Below are positions 11,601 through 23,600 of a stretch of 64,000 nucleotides of DNA, one piece after another. Made by a program: the position numbers and the translations under genes. Position 1 is the first letter of the stretch. Each line of letters starts with the position of its first letter. Origin of the DNA: Branchiostoma floridae (lineage: Eukaryota > Chordata > Leptocardii > Amphioxiformes > Branchiostomatidae); contig NC_049992.1 of assembly GCF_000003815.2 (NCBI RefSeq), forward strand, positions 7,402,493 through 7,466,492, in the 5' to 3' direction. Below the pieces are notes generated by a model. It was not told the origin of the DNA, searched no databases, and saw nothing but the letters and a program-made list of their open reading frames with translations.

Positions 11601-14600
11601 ATAAGTTGAAGGCCTTTGAGACAAACAAAATACGTCTGAACAAGGATAGTGTGAACAGGAACAAAATATGCATATGGTTTAGACAAGAACTATTTACTTC
11701 AGTGTTCTAACCAGCATGATTTTTTTCCGTTCCCTCTGATTTTGAATATGGAAATCCTGCCGGGCGCCAAAGGTGCGACGATTCTATGGAATTTGGGGGC
11801 ATGCTCCTCTGGAAAATTGTGAAAGCTAGACCCTCTGAAACGCTATTTCCTACATTCTTTGTAGATTTTGGGCAGATTTTGTTTGCAGACTCTGCTTGGT
11901 TCAATGGCACCTGTTTTAATATCTTAACATGCTGATTTTTGTCCACCATAGAGGACAAAATGGGCAAAATATTTGTCCATCACTAGCAGCAAAATTCTGT
12001 CAAAAGAGGGAAGGACGGACGCTGTTATGGGCCTTCATCTTTGACTACAACCAAACCATTTATACGTCCCTACTTACTTATCCTCTTCATCCCTTGCGAG
12101 ACATATTAGATCTCCTGGATTGCTTAGTTGACCCTGGCATTAAGAACCCTGTCAAAAGTGGCCACCTACATATGTATCTACTGTAGAATGAGGGCGCACT
12201 GACGAAGGCAGGTATTTTTATTTATTCATTGAATTTTCAGACAAATTAGGGGTCCATTCGATTTTCCCAAATTGATTTTCAATGAGGCCCAGCCAAGAAC
12301 ACAAAACAATAAAAATCATCAACATCACAAAGAAAATGAATAAAAAAATTATTACAACTTGTACATTAAGTACACCTGTACATGTAACACAGGATGTTGT
12401 AGTTATAACATGAGTAGTATAAGCAACAGAAGGCACATATTGAAAATGTGTTTAATACACATTATATAAACGAAAACCAAAGAAAAATCAAAAGAAATCC
12501 TTACTCATGAGTCAAGTCCAGGTAACATTTTAAAAGTGGGGATTTTTTTGGAAAGTTAGAGGTCTTAAACGATGCGTAAACGTTGCATGTTTTTCAAAGC
12601 AGGTTTAAAACAGATTAAGGAGAAAATTTTAGACTGGCTGATCGTAGGACATGAAAAAACACAATAAAAATCATCAATGCCACAAAGTAAATACATTTTG
12701 TAAATAAAAAAGATTTAACAATTTGCAAATTAGGTACACAGATTGAAAAGAAAATTTAAACTGACTGACCGAGGGACTCCTTATCGGCCCCGTAACACTC
12801 CGGGTTGTGTTCCCCGCACTTCTGCTGCTCTGCGTCGGCACCTGCACATTGCCGCCCGCTGTACCGGGGTGCGGGGTTGGTGCACGACCGTCTTCGGACT
12901 CTCCTTCCCACCGAACATGTCACGGAACAAGCTGACCAAGCACCCCACTGTGTCCAGCCACCATCAACTATCGTTAATCATGGAAAAATTAAACAATTAT
13001 TGGAATTGGATGCAGTCAAACCTGTTCAAGTGACCACATCTACATGTATATAGCGACAACCCTTTGGAGAATTAACGTGGAAAGAATACGTTTATGTTAC
13101 TATTTTTATGTTACTAAGTCTTTGATTGTCTGACACTTGGTTAGAGACCACATCCACAAACCTCAGCCCAGTTTAGCAGAGCCTATCCAAGGTATATCGT
13201 ATAAAGGCCCTGGGCCAGGCTGTATGTAGGAGTGTATGTATGACAGTAGTGATTTACCTAATCTCCAAGCAGATCCTACTGTAGCATAAGCTAGCATCAA
13301 AGGCTGGCAGAGGAGTGAAGCCGGCCTGGGAGTGTGTATGCTACCGGAGCCCGTCTGACTCCCATTGGCTGGCTATACTCTTTGCTTTGATACTATCTTA
13401 TGGCACCGTAGGATCTGCTTGGATTTGAATACCTGCACATGCTGGTCGTTGCTTGCACATCTCGCTCTGGTAGAGGTTTCCCTCGCAGAAGCGGCCGCCG
13501 TGCGCCGGGGCGGGGTTGTCGCACGTGCGGGCCCGCTGCCTGGTGCCCCCGCAGGGCGCGGTGCAGGGCGCCCAGGGAGACCACACCGTCCACTCTCCGT
13601 TCACTGCAAAAACAGTGATTATCAATTAACCAACCAACCAATGGTTTATACAGATCAAAGATTAGATGTCGGTGGCGTATGCAGCTTTAAACTAGCGCTA
13701 AACCAGATTTGACCAGATTCGACCAATACCGTATTTTCTAACTACAGTCAAACCTGCCCAAGCGACCACCTCTTCATATCAGGACTGTCAAATCAGGACT
13801 GAATAAACATAGATTAAGTAAATCAGGCCAATATATTTTAGTTGATATACATAGATTATGTAAATCAGGTCATGCCTTCCCTAGGTGATGAGGAAAAAAT
13901 GTTTGGCGAAAGTATGAGGTCACGTCGTTTGAGATATTTCGTGTCTTTGTTTTTTCATTTCACAACAATTGTACATGTGCATGGGAAAATTGAATACGAA
14001 AAAAAATGAATCGAGTAGCTGGGGCAATGATCGCAAGGAAAAACGCAATGTACAGCGTGTACAATTCAGTACATTACGTTTTTCCTTAATCTTCAAGCAG
14101 ATGCTACGATGCCGCATAAGTTAGTATTAAAGCTGGCGAAGGAGTATAGCCGGGCCCGTTTGACTCCCTTTGGCCGGCAATACTCCTTGGCCAGCTTTGA
14201 TACTATCTCTAAGGTACCATAGGATCTGCTTTGAGACTAGTTTTTCCTTGCGATCGTTGCCCCAGTTGAGTTAGGATCGAGCAGTTCTAAAACCCACCTG
14301 GACACGGCGGAAGTCCCGTACAGGTCCCTTGTTCCACGGAGGGCCCGTCACACCTCATACCGCTCTCCGGGTGTGTGCAGACCCGGACCCGTGTGTTGGT
14401 TGGGTGTCCGCACGTTTCCATACACTGGGACCACGGCGACCACAGCGACCACGCACTGATGGCTGGGAGAATCGTGAAAACTGTTACATTACTCATTTAC
14501 AAGTTCTTTATCTGTATCTGCATCTGTACTATATCTATAAACCCTGCGTAACTGCCGTTCGCCGTAACACACCAGCTTCGCAGGCCCGCGGCGCGGCAGC

Positions 14601-17600
14601 AACTGGTTATATTACATAGAACGACAGGTCACACCTAACTTTTGCACACCTATCTGCAACTTTCCAGCAATGATTCCCCTACTGTGCATGGTGATGATAT
14701 ATTGCACTCTCTGATAGTCATGGGAAAATATGAATTTTGAACACATCATCGTTGTAGTATATTGTGACGTTACATGTTCCAGAATACGTCGAAAACACAT
14801 GCATTTCTGTACACTTCGAATTCCACCGTGCACTCATGGCAAAAAGAGGTAAAAAAATGACTACAATATGACGTTGTAGTTATTTATAGAATATGTTTTG
14901 AAAAGCTTACGTTCCCTTATGTTCCAAAGAAAGCCGGGTACTAAAGGCTAAGTGCCTGGTTTCTAAAAGACATGTTCCGGGTGCTGAAACGCCATCCGCT
15001 CCCTCACATAACTACCAGTTATGTGAACACTAGCTCAGAAATGTAAGTACCTAGGATCGTGGTGCCTTGAAAAGTCAAACATTCATGTTTTTCGGAGACC
15101 TATCGTATAGAGTGGGCCTCATTGTTATCAGGTAGATATATAGCTTCCAGTAATGTTTGTATCTGGATAAGCTGTGCATGACTTAGGTATAACAGGCCGG
15201 TCAATGTACTGCAATGCCTCAGTCACATTTGTTTTATGGATGACCCGTATACGTTATGAGTGAAGACGGCCGATCTCGGTCGGGCTCTGAAGTAGGTGTA
15301 CATCTTTCCAAACCAATGCCTTACCAGGTAGCTTACAGGTCGTTTTTTGTCGTAAGCTTATCCTAGGTCAAAGGGTGTCAATAAAAAGCTAAACAAACAT
15401 ATCCAAAAACCTGATTATCAATGTGAATTATTGCTCTGTCGATGGGTTATTCCTCACCCAAACAGTCCTTGCCGTCCCCCATGTACCCCGCTTTGCACTC
15501 GCACAGGAACGACCCCAACGTGTTGGCACACTCTGCGTCGTCATGGCAACTGGTTACGTCTTCATCTTCTTCTGCGCATTCATCAATATCTGGGAGGTAA
15601 ACGATAGCAACAACAATAACGTTACCTATTTTATCGTTATGTACTTCATGTTGAAAAATCCAGACTCACCTTCTGTCTTCAAAAATATAGCTGTTATGTC
15701 TGAGGGGAACGCAACTGTAACTTCATAAGCGTCAACATTCAATCGCATTCCAGGAAGTTCGTTCTCAGAACGCGTTTAAATATTGACGGTTATGACGTAA
15801 CTTACATTCCCTTCTGACGAAGCAGTTTTTGTTAATCAAATATTTCATTTCAGGTAGAGCATTTGAAAATGTCAAATGTTTAACAAAACAATGCAGTTCC
15901 CTCTGTCTGTGATAACGCTATAATGTACATTCTTATCATTTGCAATGTGGTAGAAGACTGTTGGTGGACTGTTCCATTTCAAGATGGCTTTGAAAACCTT
16001 AATTTTAAAATTAAGTTCTGTCCACAATCAAATCACTTTTATTCTGCTCCAAGGCCTACCCAAACAGCGACAATTCAAAATACTTTTAGCTATCTTTACA
16101 ACGTTAACATAATAAAAACAGTTGACAGAAAAAAACTCTTGCGAGGAATGATAAAGAAGAAAATGGTCACCTTCGCAGCTTGTCCGCCCGTCACCCCTGT
16201 ACCCTGTGGGGCACTCACACTGGTACGAACCTTCCGTGTTGCGGCACGAGGCGTTCGGTAGGCAGTCTGCTAACTCCGCCGAGCACTCGTCAATGTCCGC
16301 GCAGTGTTCGCCGTTACCAAGGAAACCCGGGTTACACCTGCAGTGACCTGCGCTTCGAGTGCCGTTACAGGTTTTGCTGATGTCTGTCGTGAAATTTTGA
16401 GTTTTTCTTTTTACAATTAAAATGGCAAAACGTTTTTGTCTTGTTGAAATATTATTCAATATAGAAAGAGGGAAAGGGGAGGGAAAGAGAGAAAGACGGA
16501 AAGAAAGAGAATCGCGACACACCTTAAAAGATATACACACACGCATGTGCGCGCGCGCACACAAACGCACGCTGAGAAGGAAAGAGAGAGAAACAAGATC
16601 TCACTATGAATATTAAGATGATTCTAGCATCTAAATCCGTGTATCATCTTGAGAGTCTACTTAAACAGTAACATACCCATGTGACGTTAAAGTTTACCTT
16701 TCTTTACGTGGAAGCGTCTTGTTGCTATCAGCTCCATACCGGGTACCCCTTCTTTCCTTCCAAACATCTCTGCTCGGTATACTCCAAAGTCTTTCTCCTT
16801 CATGTGACTCAAGGATAGGGTGGGACCTGTAGTTTCTGGATAAAGAAAGGCATTATCTAAGTTCGCAATTCTGTCGGTATTAAAGATGTTTCATTTGACG
16901 AATATTCTCAATAACCCACTTTAAAATCAACGAATAAAGGTTACACAACAAAAAAGATCATAGTGATGGAATACCTAGCAGTTGTTCGTGTTGTCTAGTG
17001 AAGGCTGTCAGGTTTCCTTCTTTCTTCCAGCGGACATGGTGAAGTTTGTGTGGTTTGGGTATATAGTTCTGTAGTTTTATAATCATAGAATCTCCGGGCA
17101 AAAAGGCTCCAACAACTGGAATAAAGAGAGTACGTCGATGAAGGTTAGACATTCTGGTGATAAGATACGCCAAACAGAAGTTACTCAAGCAACAGGATGT
17201 GGTTTTGGAAACGGTCAGGCGTTTCAGATAACATCCGTTATCTGAAGCTTAGCATTTCAATTTATTTGCGTAAAGAAGAGAGTAGAAAACCATGATTTGC
17301 AGATGTATACCTCCAAAGAACTGCTAGTGATCCCCCAGTTTTCTACTCATGAAATTTAACATTACTAAGAACGTATCCTGTAATGAAATGTTGTAGAACA
17401 ACGCGTACGTTTGTGGCTGAAGAAAGTTGTCCATGATCAAAAGAATAATGTTCCATAGAACGAGACTTTCGTTTTTTCTTTCTCAGCTGTCTTGAACATT
17501 TTTGCTTGTTTCGCAATAATTGTTTCTTTCTACCACTGTTATTATCGAGTAAACAATCTCACAACTAATTCAATTCGATTGAGTTCTCACCTATAAGGTT

Positions 17601-20222
17601 TGTCTCCAGTCCAAAGTAAACCCGGGTAGGAGAAGGATTTAGTCGCTCGTCTTCGGCGAGATCAAAGGCTACCACGGGGCTCGTTCCCAACGTACTTTGC
17701 TCTGTCGGTTGTACTTCTGCCCAGTATAAATTTTCGTAAAAATCGTCCTCCTCTATGTGAGGAATGGTGAGCGTTCCGCCTTCTGGGATAGGACGGTCCT
17801 CTGGTTCTTCTTTTTGTGGAGGTTTTAGCAGCTTTCGATAACTAACAGAGAAAAGGGAAGTTACCATTCATTTGAATATTCACAGACGTAGTTTTCCCCT
17901 CAAATTTCCAAAATGAAAACGTAACTTTACGTTTGCTATTGAATATACGCCAATTTCTTGTAAGCAATTGGTAGGCATTTTGCCATGTTTGGAAATATAT
18001 TTGACATAAAAAAATTATCAGAAATGTCAACTTTCTTCCATCTTTCTCAAGATTTTTCTAATACTTACAGAATAGCCCGGTGCTGTATAGAATGCACGAA
18101 ATGAATGTTGTGCTTACTTCTCAAGTCTTAAAGTGCGATTTACTATTCTGAATTTTCCCTCAGAAACTCGTACTTTGATACAGTTCACGGAATTGGTTTT
18201 CTCCGTGGTGCTGAAACTGTTATCACACGTTATGTTACCGTGGTTTTACATTTTGTTAGTCGAACAGAGGCTGCTTTGTACGATCTATAGTATGGTCGAC
18301 ATTTTTGGAACGGCCAAAAATGCGCGCGGGTGTCTTCCAATAATAAAAAAAATCATTAGCTATATATTATTTGACAGTATATATATGGTGCTGTACCTGT
18401 ACGACGTTAAAAAAGAAATGCTTAGCTGCTAACCCCCCCCCCCCCCCCCCAAAAAAAAAACACGTACCTGTTGAAATTTGGAGGTTCTCCTACGTAAAAC
18501 TTAAACCATTGGATGGGGACGTTTGGCGCTCCTGGCGATTTGACTTGGAACTGCACCTCTTGTCCGGGCAGTTTGTTCATAAAACATGACTGAGCCCCCG
18601 TCTCGTTACATCTGCTTGGATGCGCAACAGCCAGGACAATGGGAGGGACTACAGATGAAAATGACAAGAAAACAGATACCTATAAAGAAAGAACTTAGCC
18701 GGTACAATATCATCTTGGTAGTCGTGATCTGTATTGATCTGTACGTGATCTGTACCTACAGAATTGATAAATCAGTTATGTTTTTACCCACGCAGCTGTT
18801 GCAACCCATACATATCTGTACGTACCTACTAAGTTGCTGCAACTCATATCTACCTATTCGTGTCTACATTTCATGTAATTCACGCCTATCTGTACGTACC
18901 TACTCAGTTGTTGTAACTCAGTCCTAAATTCATGTATCTACACGGTAGCTGCAACTCATGCCTATTCGTACGTGTTCCTACTCAGTTGTTATAGCTCACT
19001 CCCATCTGCACGTACCTACAGAGTTGTTGTAACTCACTTCTATCTGTACGTACCTACTCAGTTGTTGTAACTCACGCCTATCTGTACGTACCTACTCAGT
19101 TGTTGTAACTCACACCTACCTGTACGTACCTACTCAGTTGTTGTAACTCACACCTATCTGCACGTACCTACTCAGCTGTTGCACCTTACGCCTATCTGTA
19201 CGTACCTACTCAGTTGTTGTAACTCACGCCTATCCGTATGTACCTTCACAGTTGTTGTAACTCACCCCTCCTGTACGTGCCTTCATGGTTGTTGTAACTC
19301 ACTCCTACCTGTACGTACCTACTCAGTTGTTGTAACACACTCCCACCCGACGTACCTACTCAGTTTTTGTAACACACTCATACCTGTACGTACCTTCACA
19401 GTTGTTGATCCCGTCGCCCTGCCATCCCGGCAGACAGCGGCAGTAGTACGCCTGTTCCGTGCCGGGTGGGTAGACCGGGTCCCGCGCGCACACCGCCGAC
19501 TCGTGACACTCCAGCCCCACAGCTAGACATCGCTGCGCATCGGGGTCTGTGGAAAGTTTACATACATGTGCTTAAGGTCAAAAACATAAAACAGACAATA
19601 GCCAAATTCAAAGTCGCAAATGGGTCCGACACCGACTGTTGTACTGTGTGCGTTTTCCAGACGTTTGGCCACCTAGACGTTTTCCCCTAATCCTAGCCCC
19701 TAATATAAGAACATGCGACAGTCCTTAGAAGTTACGCTACAAATATAGGAATTTGTAGGAACTTCATAGACCAAAGAATTCTGCAGGGGAAGGTGAATCA
19801 TTCTAACGTCGATGGCGACAGGCGTACCTCTTAGCGGCGAAATATCATGATCCTATACATTAACATGTAACTTATATAACCGTACGTACCGCCTGGGGGT
19901 TTTGCTACGTCTCATAGAAGAACAGCTTTAAATTCAGCTGGCTTGGATCGAGATATGTGCCCAGTTTGACAGCCAGGAACGAATTATTTCTAGTAAAAGT
20001 TACTCACTAGCGAATAAACGTCACAACAACACCACAACAATAAACAATCAACAACTGTTGCCGTCCCGACATTCCCTTGTTCTAGTCCACCCAACCAAAA
20101 ATAAAGCGTCGTTTAAAACAATTTCTAACGCTTTTAACAACAACAACATTCTTACCGTTCTTTAGGCCCACAGATAAACCGACCGAGAAAAATGTAATGT
20201 AAGCCAGCGTCAAAACGTGCAT
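8586..20222 (-). CDS. Secreted EGF-Ig-Ig-EGF3-TSP1(x4) modular matrix or cell-surface protein
   Basis: Exons in transcript order: 20156-20222 (signal peptide MHVLTLAYITFFSVGLSVGL), 19394-19546 (EGF), 18468-18648 and 17591-17841 (Ig-like 1), 16975-17115 and 16698-16835 (Ig-like 2), 16171-16383 (EGF plus calcium-binding EGF with DIDEC), 15458-15589 (calcium-binding EGF), then 14298-14462, 13433-13603, 12770-12967 and 9177-9341 (one TSP1 domain each). A possible last exon is 8586-8665. I checked every junction: GT/AG throughout, all phase 1 except the intron within Ig-like 1 (phase 2), and frames close exactly, giving about 684 codons if the last exon is right. The TSP1 domains carry WxxW motifs; those of exons 9 and 12 keep CxxTCG O-fucosylation sites. 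Both Ig-like domains seem to lack the canonical disulfide cysteines. No membrane span was found. The architecture recalls hemicentin- or thrombospondin-type proteins, but I recognise no ortholog. Confidence 0.75.
9700..11548. mobile_element. Element with two identical 471-bp terminal direct repeats
   Basis: Segments 9700-10170 and 11081-11551 look identical base for base and flank a 910-bp non-coding interior. Each begins GGGGATCCGCAGGT and ends with its near-inverse (ACCTGCGGATACC). CTGTG occurs immediately outside both ends (9695-9699 and 11549-11553), a possible 5-bp target duplication. The ends lack the TG...CA expected of LTRs. It lies in the intron between the third and fourth TSP1 exons. 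Confidence 0.75.
13258..13432. mobile_element. Palindromic MITE (AATCTCCAAGCAGATCCTAC family), copy 1
   Basis: Long inverted arms: left AATCTCCAAGCAGATCC, right GGATCTGCTTGGATT, with TAGTATCAAAGC-type words inside both. The right end runs to the splice donor of the TSP1 exon at 13433. Related copies are at 14091 and 29104. Confidence 0.8.
14091..14247. mobile_element. Palindromic MITE (same family), copy 2
   Basis: TCTTCAAGCAGATGCTACG at the left and ATAGGATCTGCTTTGAGA at the right. The middle contains GCTGGC...GGAGTATAGCCGG in both orientations. Confidence 0.75.
18432..18460. repeat. Poly-C/poly-A tract
   Basis: About 18 C followed by 10 A, directly 3' (minus strand) of the first Ig exon's donor. 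Assembly length errors are likely here. Confidence 0.9.
18790..19410. repeat. 38-bp minisatellite containing a splice-donor motif
   Basis: About 16 tandem units of period 38 bp, each with CAGTTGTTGTAACTCAC and TGTACGTACCTACT. On the minus strand each unit reads AACAACTGAGTAGGTACGTA. It resembles the exon 2 donor junction (AACAACTGTGAAG|GTACGTA) at 19394, which forms the array's right end. Confidence 0.85.
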
Positions 20223-20665
20223 CGTCCGTTACTTGTTTTCCATTTCTTGCCGTCGATACAGTCGTAGCAGGCGATTTCAGACGAGAAATGTAGTTGCTAC
20301 GGTACATACGCCGTTGCTAGGATACGCTTTGGAAGCGTTCTATTCGATAAACGGTTCTGGAACGAGGCATCCGAGTACAAAACTTCATTTGCAAGTTGTG
20401 AAATTTTAGCCAATGTTTTTTTTCTATAATAGTTACGTTTACGATTCACAAAGCGAAGACAAAACCTCGTACTTAGTCAAGATTACGTTTTCGCTCCGCT
20501 CTTTAACTGTGAGTAGCCAGATTCCGCATCTCAGCTTTGTTACGCCACAGCCGTTTGAATTTCTTGATGGAACGCCATTGACCGAATTTGGTTCCAGAAC
20601 GAGTGATGTTCCCTTGACTACCGCTAGAAACTGTGTGTGGGATGGATATGTAACACGCAGTTACT
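20223..20665. promoter_or_regulatory. Shared divergent promoter region of the two TSP1 genes
   Basis: A 443-bp gap separates the start codons of two head-to-head genes (minus at 20222, plus at 20666). I see no clear TATA box and no repeat in it. Bidirectional regulation is inferred from arrangement. Confidence 0.45.
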
Positions 20666-23600
20666 ATGAAACTTTACCTGAGAACTGTTGCGGCGGCTTT
20701 GCTGGTGATTTTGCAGGTCAACTGTAGATATGTCCAGACGGCAGGAGGTATGGACTTAAAAACGTTTTCAGCAGTCAGTTTGCTCTATTCAATTTTCATG
20801 TTGCTTTCTCAAATCAACGTCTTCAAAACTGGTTCATCGTGAAATTTTCTTCTACTTCACCACAGATATAAACGTTTATGATTTTTACTATCACTGATAC
20901 ATTGATTTAATCTTGTAGAAATGTTAGTGACAATATAGATGCCTCTGTACTTTTTATTGTCGTCCGTTGCAGTACCGTTAGTCTGTGCTGTTGTTTGTTT
21001 GCTGTTGTTCAGAAAGATATTTTCTATTGTAACTCTATGAATCATAACAACAGTCTTCACCTCTTTTCACCTACGTATACAAAACGGAGGTATTTTTTCG
21101 CCGTGTCTGTTTCCGTTTCTGATATATATTGGCAATAACATAGACAGACTTTCAACCACCTTTAAGTTGTTGCTCACTTTCATTACATAACCATTTTAGG
21201 TGTACGTACTACGTAGGGTTCTCTCACAACTTATTTTCACAACGTCACTAGGAGTCGTCACTAGGAGTCTATATCTTATTTTTTCAGACAACGTTAACGT
21301 TAACTTGGATCCCCTTGCTGAAAAATACAAGACGGAAAATACGAACCACGTCATCAACCCAAGGGATGTTGCTGGTACAAACAGCAGACCAGTACGCCAC
21401 GGAAAAATAAAGCCAAGGTCACGTGAGCATTCAAAACTTCATCACAGAAGTAAGACAAGGAGAGGAACTCCACTTGAGGGCTCTCATTATGGACTGACGT
21501 CACCAGAGACGCAGGAATCACGTGACCACAAGAACCTAGAAGCACTTCTGACCATGATGAAAAGTAAGCGAGGAAGATTTGTTGAAAATTTGATAGAACA
21601 AAATTGCATGGTGGAAAAATAGTGGCGATTGGAATAGTATCTCCTTTCTGATTTTCAAGTATTGTAACTATAGATACAAGTCACAACAAAGACAAAACAT
21701 ACATGTGAAAGTAGAAGTTCGGCTTTTTCTCGCTTCTTGGTACAGTATTGTTATAAAAAGCCGTTTAATTGCACAACACATCTGCCAGCATATTTCGTGC
21801 AATTTATTGAACGCAAAACGAAGCAACTCAATTCCATCCTCAGATAAACCATCGCTTATGTCATTGGAATTGTATCTGAAATCTAATCACTAAACTGGTA
21901 TTCTGAACCACGCCTGAGATGAACAGAGAGAATGGGCCGCTGCAAAGACGTAATAATCATATATAACGTTATATCAAACGCTGCAAAAAGGCGTGAAAAA
22001 CAAGTCGGATTCAAGATCTACTTGGGCGTATCTTACGTTCAGGTGGGGATGTAGCTCAGAGGTAGAGCGCTCGCTTCGCATGTGAGAGGCCCCGGGTTCA
22101 ATCCCCGGCATCTCTAGAATTTCTCTTTTGCTTTTCACCGAAACCGCTGGACAACCAAGTCCAGTGTTAATCTATTTGTGAGGAAAAACACACTGGTAGC
22201 GTTGAAAAACGACAGACAACCAAGAACTTAATTGCTCAAGCGTTGATTTAATTGATGATGACAGTTTGTTCCCGAGACGTTTTAGTTTTCGGATGGCGGC
22301 TTTTATTTCGTCAAAGTTTCTTAGTATGTTCAGAGACATCATTTGCATGGTTGAATATTCGAATATATATCGGGTGTTGCACTGAGTATTTTCACTTTCC
22401 ATGTAAATCTAGATAGATCCACGTATATTGGCTGTCATGTGTCATCTCAGTACATGTGCGTAAAAATGCGTTGTGAGTCTTTGTGACTTAAATTTAAACG
22501 TATGTACTTTTGTACAGGTAACTTCATCAAAGACTCAAATAAACTTTACAATCTGAAGCTGAAGACCGCCCATTTCCGCTCGATTTGGAAGGCTGAATAG
22601 CACCTGCTTGTTGGGCAGCCTTGTCTTAGGCTACCAGTGTGTTTTTCCTCACAAATAGATTAACACTGGACTTGGTTGTCCAGCGGTTTCGGTGAAAACT
22701 AAAAGAGAAAATCTGGAGATGCCGGGGATTGAACCCGGGGCCTCTCACATGCGAAGCGAGCGCTCTACCTCTGAGCTACATCCCCACCTGGGTAAAACAA
22801 AACGTCGCCAAATGCTAGATGTTTTCTCTTACCTGTTTTGCACGCCTTTCATGTGGCGTTTGAATGTAACGTTATATCTTAAGTGTTACTGACGAAAGAT
22901 ACCGGATGGCTGTCTGAAACGCCTGACCGTTTCAAGATCATATTCAGTTGCTTGAGTAACTGCTTTCTGGTGTACTTAACTTGGTTGGGCACAAATGTAC
23001 AATGAATATCTTTACCAGTCTTCACTCTTTCATTTATTTCCCAGCGTATGGGGGAGACAACAGCGACAAGCAACTGGGTGGAGACTTCGAGGAGTGGACC
23101 ACGTGGGGCTCGTGGGGCGCATGCTCCAAGACGTGCGGACCGGGAATAACCGTCCGGATCCGAACCTGCTCCGGAGGGAAGTGCAGGGAAACGTCTGAGC
23201 TGGCGCAGCAGGAGTGCCGCCTAGCGGATTGTGGTAAGTCTGCACCAGCGTAACAGAAGCGCCTTCTAGCGGACTACTGTAAGTCTTGAAATCTTGAAAA
23301 ATGCCGCTCAGGCCGAATGAAAGCTCCTTGGATGTATCAAGGCTAAATCCTAAATAAAGGTCGAAAAAAAAAATTGCCAAGCTACCTAGCGGATTGTGGC
23401 AAGTTGGTCTGTCACTTGAATGGGCAGATTATATGGTATCTAAAGGTTGACAACGATGATAAGGATACTATATTAGGAAAAGCACACTGTTTCGGACAGT
23501 AAGCCATATCATATGGCAGGTTCTCGAATGGAATGACTCTCTAGACATTCATAAAATGGCCAGATGATTGAACAAACTTCTGCACACGAAAAGTGCTGCA

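Larger units (their letters stand above)
22045..22785. repeat. Palindromic tRNA-Ala inverted repeat (arms about 156 bp)
   Basis: Arms 22045-22200 and 22630-22785 are near-perfect reverse complements. Each consists of the tRNA gene plus about 85 bp of its 3' flank; the 429-bp spacer is not repeated. The pair sits in an intron of the TSP1 membrane-protein gene. Confidence 0.9.

Noticed and set aside
19179-19526. Repetitive YLSVRTYSVVVTH-like frame
   Set aside because: It comes from the 38-bp minisatellite and runs antisense through the EGF exon.
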